DNA of 64,000 nucleotides from Staphylococcus kloosii (GTDB lineage: Bacteria; Bacillota; Bacilli; Staphylococcales; Staphylococcaceae), in the NCBI RefSeq assembly GCF_003019255.1, contig NZ_CP027846.1, positions 930,001 through 994,000 on the forward strand. The letters run 5' to 3'. Positions 18,020 through 27,813 of the stretch are shown one piece after another (positions within the stretch are counted from its first letter, which is position 1; each line of letters opens with the position of its first letter). The notes beneath the pieces were generated by a model. It did not search any database. It was not told the origin of the DNA and saw only the letters and a list, made by a program, of their open reading frames with translations. The translations under genes and the position numbers were made by a program.

Positions 18020-18527
18020 TGACTTTAGGGCAATATACTGCATTAAGAATGTCGATATTTTTCGTTGCTAATTGGTAGATGAGTTGAGCAAAGGTTGCAA
18101 CAGAGCAGTTAACATTTAATGTATTTCTAGACATAGTATATGCGATGGACTCAGATGTAGTTAGCATATTCATGATATCGATGATTTTATCTTTAATAAA
18201 TGCATCGCTTAAACCGTCTATATAAATTTCAAAACGTTTAGATGCTTTAGGTAGTTGGTCTGAATCGATGAGTGTGCTAGCTTTCGAAGATTTAACTACT
18301 TGATAAATAGTATAATTATTAAAACTTAAAAAACTTAGTAAGAAAGGTAATTGTTGTTTCGGTAGGGTAATTTCTAAAGCATAAATATGTTTATACTTTG
18401 CAATTGTGTAGTTTAAAGCACTACAAAAGTTAATTTGACGACATAATTTTAATAGTTGTTTACGGTTTTTTCGTTTACTTAAACCACCAATATTTAAAAT
18501 AAACGTTTCTGTTTTATCAATAAACAT
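17991..18527 (-). CDS. hypothetical protein, 178 residues
   Basis: I do not recognise this protein. It is basic, soluble and of mixed alpha/beta character, with no signal peptide or membrane segment. It alternates hydrophobic strands (HIYALEITLP, FEIYIDGLS) with helices, which looks like a small repeated alpha/beta fold. A strong ribosome binding site (GGGAGGAC) precedes the ATG, which supports a real gene. It stands alone between an IS remnant and the BASS transporter gene. Its last codons overlap the transposase remnant's tail. Confidence 0.6.
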   Translation of the reverse strand: MFIDKTETFILNIGGLSKRKNRKQLLKLCRQINFCSALNYTIAKYKHIYALEITLPKQQLPFLLSFLSFNNYTIYQVVKSSKASTLIDSDQLPKASKRFEIYIDGLSDAFIKDKIIDIMNMLTTSESIAYTMSRNTLNVNCSVATFAQLIYQLATKNIDILNAVYCPKVTSTRKERIS

Positions 18528-18698
18528 CTGAGTCCTCCCATTCTATATTATAAATTTTAGCGTTACATTGTTGTAGGTAATGTTAGGCTTTTTCTAATTC
18601 CATTAAATTGTACCACTCTTTTTTTGGAATAGCACTAGGTCTTTGGAATGAACTGTTATTATTTTGATAAATAAAAATTTAATTAAGTAATTCTTTAG

Positions 18699-18713
18699 AA
18701 TTTTCTGAAAATA
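18699..18713. promoter_or_regulatory. CodY box before the BASS transporter gene
   Basis: AATTTTCTGAAAATA matches 14 of 15 positions of the CodY consensus AATTTTCWGAAAATT. It is 66 bases before the start codon. CodY repression in rich medium is predicted. Confidence 0.65.
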
Positions 18714-18779
18714 TATTGAGGTCATTACTAAAGTGTGATACATTTTTCTGTATTACATAATTAAGGGAAGTGTTTAAAG

Positions 18780-19694
18780 ATGTTAACAAAGGTAAGTAGA
18801 TTTGCAACAAACACATTCTTGTTTTGGATGTTAGTCGCAGCTATAATTGGGTTTGTTTTTCCAACTGAATTGGCACAAATAAGTAAATATGTGCCTTACT
18901 TATTAGGTATTGTGATGATCGGTATGGGTTTAACTATCGATCCGAAAGATTTTAAAATAGTGTTCCAAGCACCGCGTTCAGTTATTATTGGGGTAATTTT
19001 ACAGTTTACAATTATGCCAGTTACAGCTTTCGTTATCGCTAAAGTTTTTCAATTACCGCCTGAAATTGCAATTGGAGTTATTTTAGTAGGATGTTGTCCG
19101 GGAGGCACGTCTAGTAACGTGATGAGTTACTTAGCGAAAGCGAATGTAGCACTTTCTGTTGCAATTACGAGCGTGTCGACATTACTTGCGCCAATCGTTA
19201 CACCGGCATTAATTTACTTATTTGCCAACCAGTGGTTAAAAGTTTCTTTTGGAAGCATGTTATGGTCAGTAGTCCAAGTTGTGTTAATACCAATTATTAT
19301 TGGTTTTATTTTACAAAAAGTGTTTAAAAACTTTGCTGCTAAATCTGCTACGGCGTTGCCGATAGTATCTGTTATTGCGATTTCATTAATTTTAGCCTCT
19401 GTCGTAGGTGGTAGCAAATCTCAAATATTACAAACAGGTTTGTTAATATTCGCGGTCGTTATTCTACATAATATTGTAGGTTACACTTTAGGTTATGTCT
19501 TAGCTAAATTATTAAAATTAGAAAGAGCTGATAAAAAAGCTGTTTCTATCGAAGTGGGAATGCAAAATTCAGGTTTAGCTGTTTCCTTGGCAACCGTGCA
19601 TTTCAATCTATTAGCTGCCGTCCCTGGCGCCGTGTTTAGTTTAGTCCACAATATTACAGGGCCTATTCTTGCTAGATATTGGTCCAAAAGATAA
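18780..19694 (+). CDS. bile acid:sodium symporter family transporter
   Basis: The 304-residue protein has nine to ten membrane helices and the BASS signature GCCPGGTSSNVMSYLAKANVA (about residues 109-128). Bacterial BASS proteins import organic anions such as pantoate, ketopantoate or other 2-oxoacids with sodium. The substrate here is not known. ATG at 18780 follows AAGGGAAG. It is a single gene with a near-perfect CodY box in its promoter, consistent with a link to amino-acid or coenzyme A supply. Confidence 0.88.
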   Translation: MLTKVSRFATNTFLFWMLVAAIIGFVFPTELAQISKYVPYLLGIVMIGMGLTIDPKDFKIVFQAPRSVIIGVILQFTIMPVTAFVIAKVFQLPPEIAIGVILVGCCPGGTSSNVMSYLAKANVALSVAITSVSTLLAPIVTPALIYLFANQWLKVSFGSMLWSVVQVVLIPIIIGFILQKVFKNFAAKSATALPIVSVIAISLILASVVGGSKSQILQTGLLIFAVVILHNIVGYTLGYVLAKLLKLERADKKAVSIEVGMQNSGLAVSLATVHFNLLAAVPGAVFSLVHNITGPILARYWSKR

Positions 19695-19813
19695 TAACAT
19701 AACAACTGAGGTACGTTAACGTATCTCAGTTTCTTTATGACTTACGAAAATATTATGTGATAAACTGTGTAGTAATGAAAATATAATAAACAACACGGTT
19801 TGGGGGATGAACA

Positions 19814-20449
19814 ATGTATAAAGCGGTAGTATTTGATTTTGACGGTACAATTATAGATACTGAAAAACATTTATATGACATAATAAACAAGCATTTAATC
19901 AAGCATAATCATGAACCCGTATCGCTAGATTTTTATACGGGCTCAATTGGTGGTGCTGCCAATGATTTACACGAATATCTAGAGGATAAACTAGGTAAAG
20001 AACAAAAAGAAAAAATATATATTGAGCATCATAATACGAGCAAAGATCTACCAATATTTGATGAAATAAAAAAATTAATGGAATATTTAAAACAACGTCA
20101 TATTCCTATGGCAATAGCAACAAGTAGTTATAGATCGTCTATCGATCCGGCATTTAAACAACTAGCGCTAGAAAATTATATTGATGTAGTCGTAGGTAGA
20201 GAAGACGTCACTGAAGTGAAGCCTAATCCAGAATTATATTTAAAAGCAGTACAAGCTTTAAACTATAATCCCGCTAATTGTCTGGCATTAGAAGATTCTG
20301 TCAATGGTGCGACGGCAGCAATCAATGCAGGTCTTGATGTAATAGTTAATACGAATAAAATGACTAAAAATCAAGATTTTGCAAGCGTAGCTTATTTAGA
20401 TAAAGATATGAGTACTGCAAATATAATTGCTAACTATTTTGAAGCGTAA
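19814..20449 (+). CDS. HAD superfamily phosphatase (beta-phosphoglucomutase-like)
   Basis: The 211-residue hydrolase has the nucleophile motif DFDGTI near residues 8-13, the threonine/serine of motif II in ATSSYRSS, the lysine in VKPNPELY, and the acidic motif LEDSVNGATAA. The cap domain is the four-helix type of the PGM/phosphonatase subclass. Substrates of such proteins are small phosphorylated metabolites. A mutase role is less likely without a sugar phosphorylase nearby. The start ATG follows GGGGGATGAAC. It is probably transcribed with the small membrane gene 20 bases downstream. Confidence 0.85.
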   Translation: MYKAVVFDFDGTIIDTEKHLYDIINKHLIKHNHEPVSLDFYTGSIGGAANDLHEYLEDKLGKEQKEKIYIEHHNTSKDLPIFDEIKKLMEYLKQRHIPMAIATSSYRSSIDPAFKQLALENYIDVVVGREDVTEVKPNPELYLKAVQALNYNPANCLALEDSVNGATAAINAGLDVIVNTNKMTKNQDFASVAYLDKDMSTANIIANYFEA

Positions 20450-20469
20450 CGCAAAGAAGGGTGCTTAAT

Positions 20470-20661
20470 ATGACTGTAAATTTAATATTATTCTTTTTAG
20501 CAGGACCTATTATTTTAGCTATAGGTAACCTGATACTTGGACCCATTTTTAACAAAAAGATTCCTTTTAGAATCCAAATGAGATCATTTATAGTGAGTAC
20601 AATTATTTATTTGATTTGCGCCGGTCTGCTTTATCATTTCTTTTTATCTAGTAAATTTTAA
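20470..20661 (+). CDS. small membrane protein, 63 residues
   Basis: Two hydrophobic helices (about residues 2-24 and 38-58) flank a short basic loop, FNKKIPFR. ATG at 20470 has AGAAGG at a suitable distance. A GTG three codons upstream overlaps that site and is less likely. It directly follows the HAD gene, so the two probably form an operon. No function is recognised. Confidence 0.6.
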   Translation: MTVNLILFFLAGPIILAIGNLILGPIFNKKIPFRIQMRSFIVSTIIYLICAGLLYHFFLSSKF

Positions 20662-20666
20662 ATTAA

Positions 20667-20712
20667 AAAACAGATGATTATCTAATTTAAAGATAATCAT
20701 CTGTTTTTTTGT
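20667..20712. terminator. bidirectional terminator
   Basis: AAACAGATGATTATCT and AGATAATCATCTGTTT enclose a 7-nt loop with T residues on both outward strands. It lies between convergent small membrane genes. Confidence 0.85.
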
Positions 20713-20717
20713 ATTAA

Positions 20718-20903
20718 CTATTTTAGAAATTGAAAAATTAACGTTGCTATGACTAATACAAGTAATAGGGCGTCGACGCCTATCATAATATTGAAACGAG
20801 TGCTTTTTTGACCGGCAAGTTTGCTATTTTTAGCAGCTCTCATGTTGGGTATCAAACTCACTAATAATAAAATAATTATTACGATACCTAAGAAGATAGT
20901 CAT
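20718..20903 (-). CDS. small membrane protein, 61 residues
   Basis: Two hydrophobic segments (about 2-20 and 39-59) are joined by a basic loop. The start codon follows AAGGAGGTGG and overlaps the stop codon of the upstream 119-residue membrane gene in an ATGA arrangement. The pair is therefore translationally coupled and probably forms a membrane complex. No family is recognised. Confidence 0.65.
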   Translation of the reverse strand: MTIFLGIVIIILLLVSLIPNMRAAKNSKLAGQKSTRFNIMIGVDALLLVLVIATLIFQFLK

Positions 20904-21259
20904 TTAGGGCCACCTCCTTGTTTGCGTTTATCGATATAAACCCATATATAACCAGCGATTACACCTAAAACAAGTCCGGCAATAATCGCTATTTTTAAAG
21001 CAGATAATATGCCACCAATAATTACACAAATAAGCATCGCAATCGGAATAGTCGTTCCAAATTTAAATTTAAGTTCAGGCGTGTGCATCATCGCAAATAA
21101 GGTGAAATATAGTACACCTAAAACGAGTGCAGCTAAAATAGATTTACCTACTAAATAGGGAATGTTTCTATCATGTTGACCGAAGTAATTCAGTATAAAA
21201 AACAGGATGCCAAAAATAATAGTAATGGTAACGGTACGACTGAATAAATTTTTGTTCAT
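20900..21259 (-). CDS. membrane protein, 119 residues
   Basis: The protein has four hydrophobic segments (about 8-25, 36-55, 68-85 and 88-108) and a lysine-rich, glycine-ended tail, KRKQGGGPK. AAAGGAG precedes the ATG. It is the first gene of a coupled two-gene operon with the 61-residue membrane protein. Function unknown. Confidence 0.7.
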   Translation of the reverse strand: MNKNLFSRTVTITIIFGILFFILNYFGQHDRNIPYLVGKSILAALVLGVLYFTLFAMMHTPELKFKFGTTIPIAMLICVIIGGILSALKIAIIAGLVLGVIAGYIWVYIDKRKQGGGPK

Positions 21260-21436
21260 AGTGAACTCCTTTTTGTAAATATAGAGAAAATTATAGCATA
21301 TTGTTTTATTTTATTATAACGAGAAAACAATAGGGCTATAAAGGGTTTGATTTTTAGACAACATAATAATTTTAATTCAAAATAAAAATACCTTTTGCAA
21401 TTTTAATGAAAGTATCATAGAATATATGAGGGGTTG

Positions 21437-21450
21437 TGAAAGCCCTTACA
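21437..21450 (+). promoter_or_regulatory. cre-like site before the amino-acid permease gene
   Basis: TGAAAGCCCTTACA matches 13 of 14 positions of the cre consensus, but the mismatch is in the central CG, which is usually important. It is about 100 bases before the permease start. Confidence 0.4.
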
Positions 21451-21551
21451 TTTTGAAAACTGTGTTTTTTATTAAAAATTTATAGTATACTAACGAGATA
21501 TAACATTAAAATGTTCGTTTATTTTCAAGAGAGAGATGGGGTTAGAATTAA

Positions 21552-22940
21552 ATGAATGATGAAACAGAATTACATAGGGGGCTGAGTGCTCGTCAAATTA
21601 GAATGATCGCACTTGGTGGTACTATCGGTGTCGGACTATTTATGGGGGCAACGAGTACAATTAAATGGACTGGACCTTCAGTTATATTTGCTTATTTAAT
21701 TGCAGGTTTATTTTTATTCTTAGTTATGAGAGCAATGGGTGAAATGGTTTACTTATATCCAACAACAGGCTCATTTGCTAACTTTGCGAGTGATTACATA
21801 CATCCAGTTGCTGGTTATTTAACAGCATGGAGTAATATATTCCAGTGGATTGTCGTCGGTATGAGTGAGGTTATAGCCGTCGGTGAGTATATGAATTTCT
21901 GGTTCCCGAATTTACCTCAATGGATTCCGGGCGTTATCGTAGTCTTATTATTACTAGGCGCTAACTTAGTTTCTGTAAAAGCATTTGGTGAATTTGAATT
22001 CTGGTTTGCGATGATCAAAGTAGTAACAATTATCTTAATGATTGTTGCAGGTTTAGGTTTAATATTCTTTGGCTTCGGTAACGGTGGTCATGCAATTGGT
22101 TTATCTAATTTATGGTCAAACGGTGGCTTTATGCCTAATGGTTGGTTAGGCTTCTTCTTTGCATTATCAATTGTTATTGGATCATATCAAGGGGTTGAAC
22201 TTATCGGTATCTCTGCCGGTGAGACAAAAGACCCACAAAAAAATATAAAAAGCGCAGTTAATGGTATCATATGGCGTATATTAATTTTCTACCTAGGTGC
22301 AATTTTCGTTATTGTTACTGTTTATCCTTGGGATGAACTTGGTAATATCGGTAGTCCGTTTACAGCTACATTTGCTAAAGTAGGTATTACATTTGCTGCT
22401 GGATTAATTAACTTTGTAGTATTAACAGCTGCAATGTCTGGTTGTAACTCAGGTATATTTAGTGCAAGTAGAATGACTTTCACGTTAGCTCAAAAAGGGC
22501 AAATGCCTAAAGTATTCTTAAAAGTAATGAAAAATGGTGTGCCAGCATATACAGTTATTGCGATTGCAATTGGTATTTTAATTGGTGCCTTATTAAACGT
22601 AATTTTACCTTTACTTATTAAAGGTGCAGATAGCGTCTTCGTATATGTATACAGTGCGTCAATCTTACCTGGTATGGTGCCATGGTTTATGATATTAATT
22701 AGTCATTTAAGATTTAGAAAATTATATCCTGAAAAAGCAGAAGGACACCCATTCACAATGCCGGGTGGTAAATTTGCTAGCTATGTTACTATTTTATTCT
22801 TCTTATTAGTACTTATTGGTATGTTATTTAATAAAGAAACTGTAGTATCAGTTGTTATCGGAATTGTATTCTTAGCATTTATGACAATTTTCTATTTCGC
22901 AAAAGGCTATCATAAATTAAGTAAAAAAGATCAAATATAA
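21552..22940 (+). CDS. amino acid permease, APC superfamily (AAT family)
   Basis: The 462-residue protein has twelve membrane helices and the family's N-terminal signature LSARQIRMIALGGTIGVGLF (about 10-29). It belongs to the group containing CycA, AnsP, ProY and GabP, which import neutral or basic amino acids with protons. I cannot decide which amino acid. The ATG follows AGAGAGATGGGG. The 290-base upstream region has no other gene and contains a cre-like element. Confidence 0.88.
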   Translation: MNDETELHRGLSARQIRMIALGGTIGVGLFMGATSTIKWTGPSVIFAYLIAGLFLFLVMRAMGEMVYLYPTTGSFANFASDYIHPVAGYLTAWSNIFQWIVVGMSEVIAVGEYMNFWFPNLPQWIPGVIVVLLLLGANLVSVKAFGEFEFWFAMIKVVTIILMIVAGLGLIFFGFGNGGHAIGLSNLWSNGGFMPNGWLGFFFALSIVIGSYQGVELIGISAGETKDPQKNIKSAVNGIIWRILIFYLGAIFVIVTVYPWDELGNIGSPFTATFAKVGITFAAGLINFVVLTAAMSGCNSGIFSASRMTFTLAQKGQMPKVFLKVMKNGVPAYTVIAIAIGILIGALLNVILPLLIKGADSVFVYVYSASILPGMVPWFMILISHLRFRKLYPEKAEGHPFTMPGGKFASYVTILFFLLVLIGMLFNKETVVSVVIGIVFLAFMTIFYFAKGYHKLSKKDQI

Positions 22941-22943
22941 TAT

Positions 22944-22984
22944 ATTATAAGGACATGTTCAATTTAATTTGAATATGTCCTTTA
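22944..22984 (+). terminator. terminator of the permease gene
   Basis: AAGGACATGTTCAA pairs with TTGAATATGTCCTT around a 6-nt loop, and TTTATTTT follows. Confidence 0.8.
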
Positions 22985-22990
22985 TTTTAA

Positions 22991-23041
22991 TGTGAAAAAA
23001 CACTTCATAGTGAAGCCATATCTAGGCTACTATGAAGTGCT
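22991..23041 (-). terminator. terminator of the mur operon
   Basis: CACTTCATAGT and ACTATGAAGTG pair, with an inner CCATATCTAGG segment. On the minus strand a T-rich run follows. It lies just past the murR stop codon. Confidence 0.75.
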
Positions 23042-23044
23042 TTA

Positions 23045-23920
23045 TTAATGTTTAAATTTAATGTTTGATAAATGTTTATGATAATTATCTAACGCCATTT
23101 TAGATTGCGTAATAGAATCTAACGCTTCACGATAGTGTAGCGATATATAACGATAATATAATACATCTACAGTAAAGAGTTGCGCAAATAATGAAGTAGT
23201 AGCTGCCATACGTAATTCATTTTCATCTGTCGAACCATAAACAATTGTATGATTCGACATATTAGCAATAGGGTTAGAATGTGTGCTTGTTATCGTAACG
23301 ATAGGTATTTGATAGTCGTTTGCTACCTTAGCCATGGATTGCATTTCGCTATGATGACCTTGATTAGTCACGAATATTATACAATCATTCGCATCATGTG
23401 TTGCCAGTGTAGTCATAAATAAATGCGTTTCTTCCATCAAACGGACATTTAAACCAATTCTAGATAACTTTTGAAATAAATCATTGACGATAATTGAAGA
23501 AGCACCATAACCAAAAAGAAAAATAGTACGTGACTGTTTTAATACATTACATACTTCATCAATCGTATCATTGTCGATTTGTTGAGCAGTGTATGTCATT
23601 GTGTCCGTAGCACGTGTTAACATCTTACTCTTTAATGTATCTACTGCTTCGTTGTTAATAATTTCCATATAATTATTTTTTGTCGTATCCGAAGGTAAAT
23701 AACGGGATACGTAAATTTTTAACTCTTGGAAACCTTGATTCGTAATCTTTTTGCTGAAACGAACGATTGAAGCGGTACTCGTATTTATTTCTTTGGCTAA
23801 ATCTTGTACAGACATTTTTATAATAAGGTGCGGACACTTTAATATAAAGTCCGCTATTTTCTTTTCACTTTTTGTGAAATCTTGATATTTACTCTCTATT
23901 TGATGAAGTACATTTTTCAT
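23045..23920 (-). CDS. murR: RpiR family regulator of MurNAc use
   Basis: The 291-residue regulator has an N-terminal RpiR helix-turn-helix (about 1-77) and a SIS domain (about 120-250, with FLFGYGASS and IIFVTNQGHHSE). It is the last gene of mupG-murQ-murP-murR. Only 2 bases separate it from murP and its ribosome binding site lies within the end of murP. MurR-type proteins repress MurNAc genes and release DNA on binding MurNAc-6-phosphate. Two palindromes upstream of mupG are candidate operators. Being co-transcribed, it would be autoregulated. Confidence 0.87.
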   Translation of the reverse strand: MKNVLHQIESKYQDFTKSEKKIADFILKCPHLIIKMSVQDLAKEINTSTASIVRFSKKITNQGFQELKIYVSRYLPSDTTKNNYMEIINNEAVDTLKSKMLTRATDTMTYTAQQIDNDTIDEVCNVLKQSRTIFLFGYGASSIIVNDLFQKLSRIGLNVRLMEETHLFMTTLATHDANDCIIFVTNQGHHSEMQSMAKVANDYQIPIVTITSTHSNPIANMSNHTIVYGSTDENELRMAATTSLFAQLFTVDVLYYRYISLHYREALDSITQSKMALDNYHKHLSNIKFKH

Positions 23921-23922
23921 AG

Positions 23923-25362
23923 TTAATCACCTAAATGATCAGATTCTCGCATAGCTTTATTTGTACCGAATAGATAAGTGAATACAAAGCCACCTATATA
24001 TGCTGCGAGTAGTCCTGCAATGTAACCTAAATACATATGGTCGGATATTAGTGGTAAAAGAGATATACCACTAGGTCCTATTGCAGTAGCACCTATATGT
24101 CCGATACCACCGACCACAGCACCTCCAATGCCACCACCAATACAAGCTGTAAAGAATGGTCTGCCTAAAGGTAAAGTGACACCGTAAATAAGTGGTTCAC
24201 CGATACCTAAGAAACCTATAGGTAAAGCACCTTTAATTGTATCACGTAATGTTTTGTTTTTACGACATCTAAACCATAACGCAATAGCTGCACCAACTTG
24301 CCCAGCACCTGCCATTGCTGCTATTGGTAATAAATACGTTGCGCCTGTTTGATTTATCATTTCGATATGAATAGGGGTAAATATATGATGTAATCCTAAC
24401 ATAACCAATGGTAAGAAAAAAGCGCCTATAATAAAGCCACTAAAGATACCACCAATACCGATAACCCAGTTTATTACTGACACAAGTCCTGTAGATACAA
24501 ATCCTGCTAAAGGCATTATGATAAATATAGTCATTAAACCAATAACTAACAGTGTTAACGTCGGCGTAATAATAATGTCTATAGCGTTGGGTACGATTTT
24601 ATGTAATCTCTTTTCAACTAAGCTAAGCAACCAAACTGCAAAAATTACACCAATTATCCCACCTTGGCCTGCTTGCAAATGATCACCAGTAAATATATTC
24701 GTAATTGCATTTTTATCTGTTAACCCTGTTAACAATGTTGTACCACCAATAACGCCACCTAAGCCTGGTGTTGCTCCGAATTCTTTTGCTGCGTTAATAC
24801 CTGCAAAGATTGCTAAATAAGCCAACATACCATCTTTAATTACGTTAAAGACTGTCACAAGTTGAGTAACCCATTCTCCAGATATTTGACCACCTTGCAT
24901 TAAGTTACTTAATACCGCGCCAATACCTCCAATTAAACCAGCACCGATAAAAGCTGGTATTAAAGGAATAAAGATATTAGCAATTGTTTTTAATAATTTA
25001 TTAAATTTACCACGCTTTTGCTTACTTTGAAATTCTGATTTGTTTTGCGCAGCTTTAGATTCTGCCGCTTCTCTATACGTTTGTCGTTGGTGGGGGATGG
25101 TATCACCTAATTTCACACCACTTTGTTCTGCCATATGATTAGCAACTTTATTAACAGTTCCTGGTCCCACAACGACTTGCACACGATCGTCGTTAACGAC
25201 TCCGAGCACACCTTCAATAGATTTTAAAGTATCATAGTTTACGTCACTTTCATCGATAACTTTAATACGTACTCTTGTCATACAATTAATTATATTGTCT
25301 ATATTGTCCATACCACCGACTGCGGATATAATTTGATCGGCTAATTTTTGTTCTTTTGACAT
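23923..25362 (-). CDS. murP: PTS MurNAc-GlcNAc transporter, EIIBC
   Basis: The 479-residue PTS protein has the EIIB domain first (about 1-85, phosphorylation cysteine C27 in [10 protein letters not shown]) and then the membrane EIIC domain with the [10 protein letters not shown] motif. In staphylococci MurP takes up the wall disaccharide MurNAc-GlcNAc and phosphorylates it. There is no EIIA domain, as usual for MurP. A GTG four codons upstream is in frame, but AAAGGTGG fits the ATG at 25362. It sits between murQ and murR in a tight operon. Confidence 0.93.
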   Translation of the reverse strand: MSKEQKLADQIISAVGGMDNIDNIINCMTRVRIKVIDESDVNYDTLKSIEGVLGVVNDDRVQVVVGPGTVNKVANHMAEQSGVKLGDTIPHQRQTYREAAESKAAQNKSEFQSKQKRGKFNKLLKTIANIFIPLIPAFIGAGLIGGIGAVLSNLMQGGQISGEWVTQLVTVFNVIKDGMLAYLAIFAGINAAKEFGATPGLGGVIGGTTLLTGLTDKNAITNIFTGDHLQAGQGGIIGVIFAVWLLSLVEKRLHKIVPNAIDIIITPTLTLLVIGLMTIFIIMPLAGFVSTGLVSVINWVIGIGGIFSGFIIGAFFLPLVMLGLHHIFTPIHIEMINQTGATYLLPIAAMAGAGQVGAAIALWFRCRKNKTLRDTIKGALPIGFLGIGEPLIYGVTLPLGRPFFTACIGGGIGGAVVGGIGHIGATAIGPSGISLLPLISDHMYLGYIAGLLAAYIGGFVFTYLFGTNKAMRESDHLGD

Positions 25363-25383
25363 ATGATTAACCACCTTTATTAT

Positions 25384-26268
25384 TTATTTGATAGCTTCTT
25401 TAATAATGCCGTTATTGTTTTGTAACTTATTAACAGCTGCATCAGCATCTAAATCGCATAAATACATGACGACAGCTACCTTTAAGTTTTGATGTGCATT
25501 GTCATAGAGGTTTTTTGCTAATTGCGCGTCGATATTACATATTTCTTGAATAATATTTATTGCCCTGTCGTTTAATTTATTATTCGTTGGTTTCACGTCT
25601 ACCATAAGATTACCGTAAACTTTTCCTACACCCACCATAGTGATGGTAGAAATCATATTTAAAATTAATTTTTGTGCGGTGCCTGACTTTAATCGTGTTG
25701 AACCTGTCAGTACTTCAGGTCCCACATCGACTTCGATAGGAAATTGAGCATAATTACTAATTTCAGCGTTTGTATTACATGCGATAGCTACAGTGTGAGC
25801 GTTTATAGACTGTGCATATTTTAAACCACCTATAACATAAGGCGTTCTACCACTAGCAGCGATGCCAATAACTACATCCGATGAAGTTAAATTAATACTT
25901 TGTAAATCGTTTTGAGCACCGATTTCACTGTCTTCAGCGCCTTCAATAGCTTGAGTCATAGCTTGTTGACCACCCGCGATAAGCCCAATGACTTCTTCTG
26001 GCGTAGTATTGAAAGTAGGTACACATTCTGCCGCATCAAGTACACCCAAACGACCACTTGTTCCAGCCCCAATATAAATAATCCTGCCACCTTGATTAAA
26101 TTGTTGTGTAGTTAAGTTAACGACTTCAGCAAGTTGAGGTAATAACTGTTCAATACATAAAGCTACTTTTTGATCTTCTTGATTCATAACTGTAAGTGCC
26201 TCTTGAATAGTCATTTCGTCTAAGTGTTGTGTAGCGTTATTTCTTTTTTCTGTAGATAAATGATTCAC
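25384..26268 (-). CDS. murQ: MurNAc-6-phosphate etherase
   Basis: MurQ splits the lactyl ether of MurNAc-6-phosphate to give GlcNAc-6-phosphate and D-lactate. The SIS-fold signature [20 protein letters not shown] and the later [18 protein letters not shown] are intact. The start is uncertain: an ATG at 26277 touches GGAG with no spacing, whereas GTG at 26268 has a 9-base gap and aligns with the N-terminus of known MurQ proteins. I choose GTG (294 residues). It lies 14 bases after mupG, in the MurNAc recycling operon. Confidence 0.93.
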   Translation of the reverse strand: MNHLSTEKRNNATQHLDEMTIQEALTVMNQEDQKVALCIEQLLPQLAEVVNLTTQQFNQGGRIIYIGAGTSGRLGVLDAAECVPTFNTTPEEVIGLIAGGQQAMTQAIEGAEDSEIGAQNDLQSINLTSSDVVIGIAASGRTPYVIGGLKYAQSINAHTVAIACNTNAEISNYAQFPIEVDVGPEVLTGSTRLKSGTAQKLILNMISTITMVGVGKVYGNLMVDVKPTNNKLNDRAINIIQEICNIDAQLAKNLYDNAHQNLKVAVVMYLCDLDADAAVNKLQNNNGIIKEAIK

Positions 26269-26282
26269 TTTATTCATCTCCT

Positions 26283-27320
26283 TTAATTTATGTTTAATGA
26301 AAAAGTATAGTTACATTTTATACAATGTAATAAAGCAATATCGTCTTCGTCAATATGGCCTACAACATTGACATGTGGATGACTAGGTAAGTTAGACTTC
26401 ATCATTTGTAATTCTCCTTCATATCTGCCGTTCAAATGATTATCAATCGTTATATCACCTTTATTTCTCACATCGGTATTTAGTGGCATGATAGTTGTTT
26501 GACAATATGACCTTGCTTCTTGCGACCGAATACTAGTCGCAGGATTATCAGGTCGCGACGTATGTTGATGTTGAAAAATTTGTTCATACTGCTTATCAAA
26601 CAACGTCACATTTAAAGAAATATGCTGTTTATGCAAATAATCACTTATCAGAGATGCTTCATCATAATTTATAGCGCTATCCCCGATGAGTACATTGTTA
26701 ATGCCGGTTGCTAATAAGTTATGCGCATTTACAATAGGATTACCAAAACGAGCTTCTTCTAAGGTTGGCAAACCTTTATGTAATGGACCTCTTGTTGTAC
26801 TTCCTGGTATAAAACCATAAATAACTGCTTCGTTGTTAAATGATAAAATTAATTTATTTTGATGTGCGACATGGTTACAATCAAGTCCTGTATCTGGACG
26901 AGGGTAATAATTATGGCAATAAAGTATTTGATCAAAGTTGGTCACTGAGTGATATAAATCATTTAATAAATGATGAGAAACTGTACTGGCATTTAAACAA
27001 CATTTGAAACCGTGTTTGATAATGTCATTTACGACCGCCTTAGATGTTTCGTTATCTATGCGAATTACAATATTCGCATTTGGAAATGATAAATCATTAT
27101 ATAAAGATTCAGTTAGTAATATAGGGTTTATATCTATAATGTAAGTTATGTTCGTATGTTGTAAGAAGGTTAAAAGAGACGTTAGATACTCTATTTTAGT
27201 AGCGTCGTTTTCCTCTGGTATCTGCATCGACGTGAAAATGGTGTCATAATTCAAATCAATCATAGTTTGAATATAGTTTTTGTTTATATTTTGTCCTAAA
27301 TAAACAGCAAAACCGTGCAT
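26283..27320 (-). CDS. mupG: 6-phospho-N-acetylmuramidase
   Basis: The 345-residue protein (DUF871 type, TIM barrel plus C-terminal beta domain) is the first gene before murQ-murP-murR, the MupG position described in S. aureus. MupG cleaves MurNAc-6-phosphate-GlcNAc, the product of MurP uptake, into MurNAc-6-phosphate for MurQ and GlcNAc. The N-terminus [15 protein letters not shown] and the segment [19 protein letters not shown] are family features. The ATG follows GGAGGG. A perfect 16-bp palindrome lies 21 bases upstream. Confidence 0.9.
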   Translation of the reverse strand: MHGFAVYLGQNINKNYIQTMIDLNYDTIFTSMQIPEENDATKIEYLTSLLTFLQHTNITYIIDINPILLTESLYNDLSFPNANIVIRIDNETSKAVVNDIIKHGFKCCLNASTVSHHLLNDLYHSVTNFDQILYCHNYYPRPDTGLDCNHVAHQNKLILSFNNEAVIYGFIPGSTTRGPLHKGLPTLEEARFGNPIVNAHNLLATGINNVLIGDSAINYDEASLISDYLHKQHISLNVTLFDKQYEQIFQHQHTSRPDNPATSIRSQEARSYCQTTIMPLNTDVRNKGDITIDNHLNGRYEGELQMMKSNLPSHPHVNVVGHIDEDDIALLHCIKCNYTFSLNIN

Positions 27321-27340
27321 TGTAGTATCCCTCCATTCTT

Positions 27341-27356
27341 ATGTAATCGATTACAT
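27341..27356. promoter_or_regulatory. 16-bp perfect palindrome in the mur promoter
   Basis: ATGTAATCGATTACAT lies 21 bases before the mupG start. It could be an operator for MurR or a cre variant, as 12 of 14 cre positions match including the central CG. Confidence 0.55.
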
Positions 27357-27407
27357 TATACAATATATGAAATAGTATTACAATTTGGCGTAGGAGTTCA
27401 ATATTAA

Positions 27408-27424
27408 TTGAAATATTATTTCAA
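27408..27424. promoter_or_regulatory. second palindrome upstream of mupG
   Basis: TTGAAATA-T-TATTTCAA is a perfect 8+1+8 palindrome, 88 bases before the mupG start. It resembles the GAAAAT-type palindrome in front of the other RpiR gene at 15862. It overlaps the stop codon of the neighbouring small gene. Confidence 0.45.
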
Positions 27425-27748
27425 TATAAAGACGATACTTTCATGTAATAAAAGCAATCTTCTTTGTATGTCTTCAATGTATACTTTAGTATTTCCATTA
27501 TCCAAAGGTTCAATCGGATTATAATAACAATCAGTTAAAAAATTAAAAAACTTATAATGCAGAAGGGAAGTATGTATAATTGGTTGTTCCTTTAAATCGT
27601 TATATAAGTTATGAATATTGTCATTTACGTTGTTTTGGTAAGTATTAAGTTTTTTATCATTAGTAATGTAGGCAAATTTAAAAAGTTCAATATCATTTAA
27701 TAGGCTGTTGATTTGCTGTTCTAATTTTATTAATTGTTGTAGTATCAT
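27416..27748 (-). CDS. hypothetical helical protein, 110 residues
   Basis: A soluble, almost entirely alpha-helical protein with heptad-like leucines at its start (LQQLIKLEQQINSLLNDIE). No family is recognised. AAAGGA precedes the ATG at a rather long distance of about 13 bases, so the start is uncertain. It lies upstream of mupG on the same strand but 95 bases away, with likely regulatory palindromes between, so it is probably a separate unit. It is divergent from a CPBP protease gene. Confidence 0.5.
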   Translation of the reverse strand: MILQQLIKLEQQINSLLNDIELFKFAYITNDKKLNTYQNNVNDNIHNLYNDLKEQPIIHTSLLHYKFFNFLTDCYYNPIEPLDNGNTKVYIEDIQRRLLLLHESIVFILK

Positions 27749-27813
27749 TAAATATATACATTCCTTTCAAATAAGAGAGATGAGTGAGAAGTAGGATAGA
27801 GCGAGGTACAACT

